From the NCBI GenBank assembly GCA_025997675.1, contig BNUX01000061.1:1-17896 (forward strand): a stretch of DNA of 17,896 nt, given 5' to 3'. The notes under the pieces were generated by a model, which saw only the letters and a program-made list of their open reading frames with translations, was not told where the DNA came from and searched no databases. Made by a program: the position numbers and the translations under genes. This stretch comes from Spirochaetia bacterium (lineage in GTDB: Bacteria; Spirochaetota; Spirochaetia; Treponematales; Breznakiellaceae). Of this stretch, positions 7,012 to 13,600 are shown piece by piece; the stretch's first letter is position 1; every line of letters starts with the position of its first letter.

Positions 7012-7040
7012 AGTATAGCACATAGTATGATTTCTTACAA
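7012..7040 (-). promoter_or_regulatory. Promoter for the serine recombinase
   Basis: On the minus strand TTGTAA (7035-7040) and TATACT (7012-7017) are 17 bases apart, ahead of the AGGAGGT ribosome site and the ATG at 6992. The -35 segment is part of a 12-base word, TTTCTTACAATA (7031-7042), whose complement occurs at 163-174 near the other end of the element. Confidence 0.55.
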
Positions 7041-7048
7041 TAGGGAAA

Positions 7049-7198
7049 TCGTTAGTGTAGCGGCTTGGCCTACGAAAAAACGAAGTCGGGCTGCGCCCTT
7101 TGTGCGTTTTTTCTCCGGCACATTTTTGCGGTTGCTGGAAACCTACGGTTTCCTTTATCGCAACCGCAAAAACGTCGTATAGCTTTCACGTTATGTGC
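7049..7198. repeat. Integron attC-like recombination site upstream of the SIR2 gene
   Basis: A foldable block of about 150 bases ends in the core-like box CGTTATGTGC (7189-7198). Inside are nested hairpins: GAAAAAACG (7074-7082) with CGTTTTTTC (7105-7113), enclosing GGGC-TGC-GCCC (7088-7098); and TTTTTGCGGTTGC (7123-7135) with GCAACCGCAAAAA (7160-7172), enclosing GGAAACC/GGTTTCC (7137-7153). The left start (GTTAGTGTAGCG, then GGCCTACGAAAA) resembles the left part of the downstream site at 8803-8889 but its outer box is poorly conserved. This matches the imperfect palindromic layout of attC sites; no integron integrase is in the window. Confidence 0.5.
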
Positions 7199-7207
7199 AA
7201 TTGCGCC
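7189..7207. repeat. Left arm of a 19-bp inverted pair flanking the SIR2 gene
   Basis: CGTTATGTGCAATTGCGCC is the inverted counterpart of 8793-8811 with one mismatch (18 of 19). In a cassette reading, the crossover would fall within CGTTATG and the following bases would be the left end of the cassette. Confidence 0.7.
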
Positions 7208-7216
7208 TAAAATTTG

Positions 7217-7244
7217 TTGACAAAATATTAAAATTGGTTATAAT
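7217..7244 (+). promoter_or_regulatory. Consensus promoter inside the SIR2 cassette
   Basis: TTGACA (7217-7222) and TATAAT (7239-7244), 16 bases apart, are both perfect. It starts 10 bases after the end of the inverted repeat, so the cassette carries its own promoter. A leader of about 115 bases precedes the gene and contains two AT-rich palindromes. Confidence 0.7.
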
Positions 7245-7286
7245 TTTATCGTAGAAATTGAAAGTCTTTAAGTTTTGATGATTAAT

Positions 7287-7329
7287 ACGCCATATATAGC
7301 GTATATAAATTTGAGGTACTATATATAGT
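7287..7329. promoter_or_regulatory. Pair of ATATATA palindromes in the SIR2 leader
   Basis: The near-palindrome ACGCCATATATAGCGT (7287-7302, 7 of 8 pairs) and the perfect palindrome ACTATATATAGT (7318-7329) have centres 29 bases apart, lying between the promoter and the ribosome site. They could bind a repressor on one face of the DNA. A related word, ATAGATAGCGT, occurs at 9833-9843 ahead of the antitoxin gene. Confidence 0.35.
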
Positions 7330-7365
7330 GTCGTTTTGAGAAATTGTATAAACTGGAGGTTAGAG

Positions 7366-8781
7366 ATGGAAGAACGTATAATGGGATTAAGTACTTTTTT
7401 ATCACTTTTTCAAGAAAATATAAAATCTAATCAAAAATATTGTTTTGTATTGGGTTCTGGTGCATCACAAGAATCTGGAATAAAAACCGGACAAGATCTA
7501 ATGAAAATATGGATTGAGGAATTAAATAGTAGTAAGTTTGAAGTTGTAGATATTTCACGATGGAGAAAGGAACTTAAACTAGATAAAGATTTGGATAAAT
7601 TATCCTATTCCGAGTTATTTACATTACGTTATTATAATAATCCTAAAAGTGGAATACAATACTTGGAAAACATGATGGAGGGTGCAAACCCAGAAGAAGG
7701 ATACTATAATTTAGCCGAATTATTGGCTAAAACATCTAATAATATTGCAATAACAACCAACTTTGACAAACTCTTGGAAAACGCATTTTGGGATATAAGT
7801 GAGAAAAATTGTAAAGTGATCGGTGAAGAGGGATTGATTAAGTATTTTTCTTTACCAACACATAGACCAACAATATTAAAAGTACACGGCGATCTATTTT
7901 TATATCCCAAAAATTCATTGGAAGACACTAATGCTCTTAAAGAGGATTGGAAAAATGCTTTAACTGCTGTATTCAACGAATATATACCAATAATAATTGG
8001 ATATTCTGGTGGAGATGTAGGTTTCATGGATTTCTTAAAAGAATCAAAATTAGATAATGGCATTTACTGGTTTGATTTATGTGATGAAAGTAAACTCAAG
8101 AATGACGTTAGGAATATTATAACCCAAAATAATGGAAGATATATAAAAATTGAAGGTTTTTCTAATGTTATGATTAAGATTAGAGAAAAATTGGAACTTC
8201 CAGACGCTGAGGATCTTGTTCAAGAACATGAGAAAAAACGTAAAAATGCATTTAAAGGAAAAAAATCTGATGCTTCTAATGAATCAGTAAATGATAATTT
8301 AAATAATACTCAATCAAATAGTGATGATATTAGAACAAAAAATAATGCGATAGTATTAAATACTTGGAAAAGTCAAGAAGAATTTGACTTATCTAAGTAT
8401 GAATTTGTTGCAGATTATGAACTACCAATTGAATTAGGATTATTTGATTCACAATTTCCTTTTGTTTTTAGTATTAAGAAAGGTGATGGTGTTTATATAT
8501 TGACGGATAATGGCAGGACTCTTAAAGAATTAGATAAAATATTTGAATTAAAAGAACCTGATGTAATTAAAAGTTTAGTTGCAATTTTGAAAGATTGTGG
8601 TGTAAAAAAATTAGGCTCGGAATTTTGTGTTGAATTAGATGCTGAGGGTATAATTAATATTCCAACTTCCAAAGAATTGCTTTATGATGATTCTAAGCTA
8701 AATAGCCATTTTATTACTGCAAAATATAATTTATTAAGATGCATCTCATTTATGGATCAAATAAAATTATTTTATGAATAA
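7366..8781 (+). CDS. SIR2-family (probable NADase) defence protein with a C-terminal DUF1828-like domain
   Basis: A 471-residue protein; the ATG at 7366 has TGGAGG 6 bases upstream, better than the TTG at 7336. Residues 1-280 are a SIR2-like Rossmann domain: VLGSGAS at 28-34, the catalytic-type ITTNFD at 129-134 (Asn132, Asp134), KVHGD at 172-176 (His174), and IIGYSGGD at 210-217. SIR2 domains of this non-histone type in bacteria mostly deplete NAD on phage infection. A charged, Asn/Ser-rich linker (about 281-335) leads to a second domain (about 345-471) with SIKKGDGVYILTDNGRTLKEL, resembling the DUF1828 family by eye; it could be the sensor. There is no partner gene, so it may work alone. 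Its AT-rich composition and flanking inverted repeats indicate transfer as a cassette. SIR2 call firm; defence role and DUF1828 inferred. Confidence 0.8.
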   Translation: MEERIMGLSTFLSLFQENIKSNQKYCFVLGSGASQESGIKTGQDLMKIWIEELNSSKFEVVDISRWRKELKLDKDLDKLSYSELFTLRYYNNPKSGIQYLENMMEGANPEEGYYNLAELLAKTSNNIAITTNFDKLLENAFWDISEKNCKVIGEEGLIKYFSLPTHRPTILKVHGDLFLYPKNSLEDTNALKEDWKNALTAVFNEYIPIIIGYSGGDVGFMDFLKESKLDNGIYWFDLCDESKLKNDVRNIITQNNGRYIKIEGFSNVMIKIREKLELPDAEDLVQEHEKKRKNAFKGKKSDASNESVNDNLNNTQSNSDDIRTKNNAIVLNTWKSQEEFDLSKYEFVADYELPIELGLFDSQFPFVFSIKKGDGVYILTDNGRTLKELDKIFELKEPDVIKSLVAILKDCGVKKLGSEFCVELDAEGIINIPTSKELLYDDSKLNSHFITAKYNLLRCISFMDQIKLFYE

Positions 8782-8792
8782 TATAGTTGTAC

Positions 8793-8811
8793 GGCGCAAC
8801 TGCACATAACG
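8793..8811. repeat. Right arm of the 19-bp inverted pair flanking the SIR2 gene
   Basis: GGCGCAACTGCACATAACG, 11 bases after the SIR2 stop codon, is the complement of 7189-7207 with one mismatch. In attC terms GCACATAACG would be the outer left core box of the cassette's own site. Confidence 0.7.
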
Positions 8812-8889
8812 AGGCCGTAGGAAAACTGTTTATGAGCACACCGTTTTCCCCAAAAAATCAAAAACATCTTGATTTTGCATGTTTCGGCC
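8803..8889. repeat. Truncated attC-like site downstream of the SIR2 gene
   Basis: After GCACATAACG comes a nested palindromic block: GGCCG (8813-8817) with CGGCC (8885-8889), GGAAAAC (8820-8826) with GTTTTCC (8843-8849), and AAAATCAA (8854-8861) with TTGATTTT (8869-8876). An intact site should end with CGTTATGTGC, but here the sequence runs into ATGAAATATCGCC, so the last core box seems lost, close to an IS remnant. The stretch to 8953 holds no gene. Confidence 0.5.
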
Positions 8890-8919
8890 ATGAAATATCG
8901 CCTTTTTGAGGGTAAATCC

Positions 8920-8941
8920 GGAAATGGTTTCCCCCATTTCC
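8920..8941 (-). terminator. Hairpin downstream of the transposase remnant
   Basis: GGAAATGG and CCATTTCC form a perfect 8-bp stem with a 6-base loop, 13 bases past the transposase stop. There is no T run. It may be a terminator or part of the IS end. Confidence 0.35.
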
Positions 8942-8953
8942 CCATTCTTTCCC

Positions 8954-9545
8954 TTATGAAGCATATTTTTTCTCCAATGCCGGCACACATTTTCCTATAT
9001 TATGCACCGTACAGAATAAAAGCCACTGGGCATTTACTTTTTGTTTTGTTCGCAGGGTAAAACGGTTCATTTTTTTGCAATAGGTAATATCAGAAAACAC
9101 CGGCTCTATTATTTGCATCCGTTTCCCGTACACGTTGCGGTATTCAACCTTGTCTATTTTTTCACGCATCTTTTGTGATTGATTTTCCTTACCGTCACGA
9201 TTAGTTACATGCAATGTCCTGAAGGATTTTTTTCCACCTCGGGAACTTATACATTTCTCCCGCATTGGACAACCTCGGCAAAAGGAATATTTGGCTTGCC
9301 ATTTATGTCCTCCTTTACTCCGGTTAAGCTGCACAAACCCCTTGTATACCAGTTTCTTTCCATTTGGACAAATATACGAATTGTCTTCTTCCTGGTGTTT
9401 GAAATCACTGACATTAAACCGTTTTTTCTCTGTATGATAAGGTCGTCCATCAAATTGAGGGTCACGACTTCTGAAATTATTATCAGGAATTATTGCTTCT
9501 ATTTCCCGATTGTCCGCTTCGGTTAAATTGTTCTCTGAAAAATAT
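8954..9545 (-). pseudogene. 3' remnant of an IS1182-like DDE transposase
   Basis: The open frame gives the C-terminal part, about 195 residues, of a transposase. Readable landmarks are ADNREIEAIIPDNNFRSRDPQF, a cysteine cluster (YICPNGKK, FCRGCPMREKC), and the segment GKRMQIIEPVFSDITYCKKMNRFTLRTKQKV that includes the last catalytic acid (the Glu of IIEPVF). This order is that of IS1182-family DDE transposases, whose full length is about 450-550 residues, so more than half, including the first two catalytic Asp, is missing. Upstream of about 9545 the frame continues into sequence that belongs to the CAP gene on the other strand, marking the break. It cannot be active. The exact breakpoint is uncertain by some tens of bases. 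Confidence 0.75.
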
Positions 9546-9767
9546 GGCGGGGGATACAAACTCCTCGGAGAAAACATCGACTATGGCCCAAGCAGCGGCC
9601 GTGATATTGTGGTCGATCTGTTAATTGATGACGGCATTCCAGACCGGGGACACCGGGATAACATAATGCTGCCGGGCTTTACCCAGGCGGGGGTTTCAAT
9701 AGGAACACATGCACGATACGGCATTATATGTGTCATTGATTATGCCAGCGGCTATGTAAGTAATTGA
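9546..9767 (+). pseudogene. C-terminal fragment of a CAP/SCP-domain protein
   Basis: About 73 codons read GGYKLLGENIDYG, then VVDLLIDDGIPDRGHRDNIMLPGFTQAGVSIGTHARYG and a final IDYASGYVSN before the stop. GENI, GHRDNI and the following hydrophobic strand are the second half of the CAP (cysteine-rich secretory/SCP) fold; bacterial CAP proteins are usually secreted and of unknown or lytic function. The N-terminal half with the signal peptide is missing, replaced by the transposase remnant, so this is a broken gene. An upstream ATG at 9510 is in frame but lies in transposase sequence and has no ribosome site. A decayed copy of the same 3' end is found at 10496-10533. Confidence 0.75.
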
Positions 9768-9773
9768 GTGCCG
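9736..9773 (+). repeat. CAP gene tail, copy A of a 38-base repeat
   Basis: Matches 10496-10533 at 33 of 38 bases, covering the last nine codons, the stop and six following bases. The two copies bracket the antitoxin-toxin pair in direct orientation. Confidence 0.65.
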
Positions 9774-9934
9774 ATCAGCGACATACCAACCCTGGACACC
9801 GCTTTCTAGCGTATTGTTAAGAAAATGACACTATAGATAGCGTCTTGAACCGGCCGGTATCCCCATTCGGGGGTGTCTCCCGTCTCCTTGCAATTTTCAA
9901 ATATACAGAGTACTATACCAACAAGGGGTTTATT

Positions 9935-10204
9935 ATGTATACGACAGAATTCGAAACGACAGTTCTTGAGGATGGTAAAATTGAAATACCAGTAGAATAT
10001 CGGAGACCTTCATCCCGAATAAAGGTTATTATCCTACAAAACAGCATAAAAAAGCAGCGTACTGTTTGCGGAGATGGATTTGGTGCACTCGCGCATAGAG
10101 CAAACCCAAACCTTTGGGATAAAGAATCCGATGCCTGGAAAAAGGCAGCAATAGAGAACGCGAACCGGAAGTTCGGCGAACTGAGGTTCGATGCATCTCG
10201 TTGA
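9935..10204 (+). CDS. VapB-like antitoxin
   Basis: An 89-residue protein from the ATG at 9935, chosen because AAGGGG ends 6 bases upstream; the longer frame from 9845 has no such site. The first 45 residues, TEFETTVLEDGKIEIPVEYR then IKVIIL, have the strand pattern of an AbrB/MazE-type or related swapped-hairpin antitoxin domain, where DGKIEIP is the typical turn. The rest is a basic and aromatic tail (DKESDAWKKAAIENANRKFGEL) that would wrap round the toxin. Its stop overlaps the next start (10191) by 14 bases, the normal layout for an antitoxin-toxin pair. Family call is by motif and context; such pairs usually repress their own promoter. Confidence 0.65.
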   Translation: MYTTEFETTVLEDGKIEIPVEYRRPSSRIKVIILQNSIKKQRTVCGDGFGALAHRANPNLWDKESDAWKKAAIENANRKFGELRFDASR

Positions 10205-10442
10205 TGCAAATATCATCCTGCGCTATCTATTTAAAGATAATCCTGAGATGAGTCAAAAAGCGAAGAATATTCTCCGGAACCAGGACGTTTTGATACTTAC
10301 CCAAGTAATTGCAGAAACGATATATGTTGCCGAAGGTGTTTATAATGCCACACGCCAAGAAATTGTTGATGCCCTTCTTGATATATTTACGTTTGATAAT
10401 GTATACCTTGAACACGATGTCATTGTTACCATAAACAGGTGA
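10191..10442 (+). pseudogene. Truncated VapC-type PIN-domain toxin
   Basis: Eighty-three residues starting MHLVDANIILRYLFKDN, a clear PIN-domain opening with the first catalytic Asp (residue 5), followed by the second acid, Glu42 in VIAETIYVAEGVY. VapC toxins are Mg-dependent RNases of about 125-140 residues; here the frame stops at INR, before the third and fourth acidic residues, and the DNA continues into a CAP gene remnant. It is therefore probably inactive. Translation would be coupled to the antitoxin, with which it overlaps. It could alternatively be a minimal PIN protein, but the junction with unrelated sequence favours decay. Confidence 0.7.
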
Positions 10443-10495
10443 CAGATGCAGGAGCTCAGGCGAGGAAGAAAAAGGCTTCGGCCCCGAAATTACCT

Positions 10496-10533
10496 TGATT
10501 ATGCCGACGGTTATGTAAGCCATTGAGTGCCGG
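10496..10533 (+). repeat. CAP gene tail, copy B (decayed)
   Basis: Reads YLDYADGYVSH then a stop in the CAP frame, against the IDYASGYVSN ending of copy A; 33 of 38 bases agree. Upstream of it nothing CAP-like is left, only 55 bases of unassigned sequence after the toxin stop. Confidence 0.6.
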
Positions 10534-10594
10534 GTTTTGTTACAGGAATATGTATTTTGGGGGCCATCCAAGGCTTTTTTCTCCCCGTGGAGCC

Positions 10595-10623
10595 TTGCAT
10601 AAGCGCATAAATTGGAATACTAT
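10595..10623 (+). promoter_or_regulatory. Likely promoter for the DUF445 gene
   Basis: TTGCAT (10595-10600) and TACTAT (10618-10623) are 17 bases apart, 28 bases before the ATG at 10652. Just upstream, CAAGGC and GCCTTG (10569-10596) form a 6-bp inverted pair, possibly the terminator of earlier transcription. Confidence 0.5.
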
Positions 10624-10651
10624 AGGATATTCGTAAAAAGGGCTCAAACGT

Positions 10652-13600
10652 ATGTCCGCGCATTTGATAGCTGAAATTATTGTTTCCACCGGCTTAGGCG
10701 GTTTTGTCGGGTGGGTAACTAATGCTATCGCCATCAATATGCTTTTTAAAAAATACGGGAAATGGGGCGGTGTTGTTGAGGCCCACTATGAAGAGTTTAT
10801 CTCCAACATGGCCCAATTGGTGGAAGACCATCTGGTCAATGGAGAAACACTGGGGACCGAGTTTAATTCCCCGCAGTTTAAGGCTGTCTTACAGAAATGG
10901 ATTGAGGACATTCTTTTGAAGGAGCTGCCTCAAAATTCCGGCGGCCTCCGGTTCAAAGAAATTCCGGGCATTGAACACAGTGTGGACCGGATTATCGATC
11001 TGGTTAAAAGCATAGAGCCGGAGCTGATACAGGGTATGTACAAATCCCTTGGCAGCAAAAAGGTACAATCCCTTTTATCTGAAGAACACTACAACTATAT
11101 TATTGATAAAAATATCGGCAGTATTTTTGCCGATGCGGGAAAGTATGAATATAAGATACAGAATGCCCTCGCTTCGTTCCTGCAGAATAAAACAGTAAAT
11201 ACCCTTATTTCAGAGAGCGCGGTGCATCAAGTGAGTAAAAATATCGGTGATATTATTCAGGGAATAGATTTTTCCCGTTTCGACAGCACTGTTGACCGCG
11301 CCCTTTATGAATTGATCGACACCCCTGAGGTTGACCGGATTCTCTCCTGTTTGAAACAGCGCCTGGGGGAGATGCGGTTTGCTGAATTTGTTAATAATCC
11401 AAAGAATCTTTCCCGGGAATTACTGCGGCAGCTCCATGAGTTTGCGAATTCCGCAGAGGGCCGGCGCCTGTTACATGAGGTGATAGCCGATTTTCTTACG
11501 GCCGCCCGAACTATTGACTTGTTGGTTGCCGATGTGGTAAATCCGGCGGTTAGAGAGGGTATTGTCAGGTTTTGTAACGAAAAAATGCCCGGTATCATTA
11601 ACCGTATTGTCGATTTTGTCCGTCAATCAAAAACAGAAATTGAAATGATCGTTAATGATACCGTTGATAATCAGTTGGATACCACCCTCGGCGGAAAGAT
11701 TGGAAAAATTTTCAATGATATATTTAGTGAAAATCTGGCGGGCTCCCAAAGCGTTAATGTCGTGGGCAAAATCATAGATGCCCTGAATAAACAGGGTGAC
11801 AAAGCCGGTGATGAACTTTCCCGGCAGATTATTACTATGATGGAAACAAAAACGATTGGCGAGATCCTTGGCCAGGTACAGGATTCGGGTATCTTCAAAG
11901 TACAAAGCATTGCGGACCTGATTAATCTGAACTTGAAAGAAATCCCGGATAAGGATATCGATTGGATAGACCATTTGCTTAAGAGGCGGATAGGCGATAG
12001 TACCGGCGCCATAGATATTTCCGTACTATTTGATACGCTAAAGCAGGAATACCTCTACAACGATAAATTTAAGCATGATATCCGGAAGGGTGTTACCGAA
12101 ATGGCGAGAAGATCCGTGTCCGATTTCTTTGATGTACATGAACTTAAAATTGCGCTCAGTCCGGAAAAAATAAAAAATAGTTTACGCAGCTTTTGGAATA
12201 CCCTTTCCGGCATGAACGTTAGTGACCTTACCGGAACCGAAGCGCCGCAGCAATTGCGCATTAAAAAAGAAACATTTAAAAATCTGTGGCGTAATAATAG
12301 TGAACGGGAACTCAATCAGCTGTATCATGCAATACAAAATGACGCGGTGTATACCAAGGTTGCTGAGGGCCTGATTGAAATCGTTAACCAAAATCTGGAT
12401 ACCCTGTTGGCCGGAAATGTATCAACCCTGGTGAATAGTGAACTGGGTAAACTGAAGCCCCCTGAAGTAAATGCCATGGTGCAGGATTTCATGGGCAGGG
12501 AAATGAAATCCATCAATATATTGGGGGCTGTTTTGGGGGCGGTAATCGGCGCCGGATCGGCCTGGGCGGCTTCCCTTGCAACGCTGCCCGTTCATTTTAT
12601 CTGGTGGATGCTTGCGGTTTATGGAGGGGTCTTTGCCTTTGTTGGTATTATAACCAATTGGCTTGCGATTAAAATGCTGTTCAGACCCTATATACCGGTT
12701 TTCCCCGGCGCTAAGATTCCACCCTTTGTGGGGGTCGTGGCGGCACGGAAGCCGGCGTTTGCCAAAAGCCTTTCAAACTTTGTTAAAAACAGAATGCTCA
12801 GGGATGATGTGCTGAAAAATTATTTCCTTGCGAACAAGGCAGCGGTCAAAGACAAGAGTTTTCAATTGGTTGCCGATTCTGATTACGCCCTTATTGATAC
12901 CCTGTTTGCCGATAAAACACGGCTTGATACGATAACTAATTTCATTCTTTTATCCGTGCAGTCATATCTCACCGGGCACCGGGAAGAGGCGGCAAATGCT
13001 ATCGGCGGGTTTATTAAACAGCAGGCGGCGGATGGCAGATTATACGATATTCTTCCTGTGCTGCGGGACAGTATTTTAAAAAAGTTAAGAGAAAGCGATC
13101 TTACCCCGGTTATTCATACTATGATTAAAAAGGAAATTGAAGGAAAAAAGCTGGCGGCGGATTTTTCCGGCATACAGCTTAAAAAACTGTTTGAAAAAAT
13201 AGTGCAGGATTTAACCCGGCACATTACCCTGGACAATGTTAAAAAGCTCATTTCCCGGCAAAACGATGCGTTCATGGAGTATGTTTCGACCCATACCCTT
13301 GAAGACCTTGCGGGCAGCGCTGTTCTGGAGGATATTACCGGAAAAATAACGGACCATGTTGGCCCTCTATTGCATAAGGGTATTGGGCCGATTATTAAAC
13401 AGCTGGAAAAACAGGAATTCAATCCCGGCATAACACTGCGGGATCTCTTTCACGGTGCAATCCCGAAACTTCTTGAGCATAATATTACCTATATTATTGA
13501 TATTGTCTGCGGGGAAATTGCTAAAACCAGGGGAGAGCTTATCAGCGCCATAAAGGATAACATGCCCTTTTATACAATTCCATGGAAAAGCCATGTTGAT

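Noticed and set aside
7704..8063. Long minus-strand frame inside the SIR2 gene
   Set aside because: The plus-strand frame has complete SIR2 motifs; this is a shadow frame.
7189..8811. SIR2 gene as an insertion sequence with 19-bp terminal inverted repeats
   Set aside because: The gene is not a transposase, and the repeats continue outward into folded attC-like blocks rather than ending at target duplications.
8772..9060. Short frames on both strands over the attC-like block and the transposase 3' end
   Set aside because: Their sequence follows the palindromic repeats, they have no ribosome sites and no recognisable domains.
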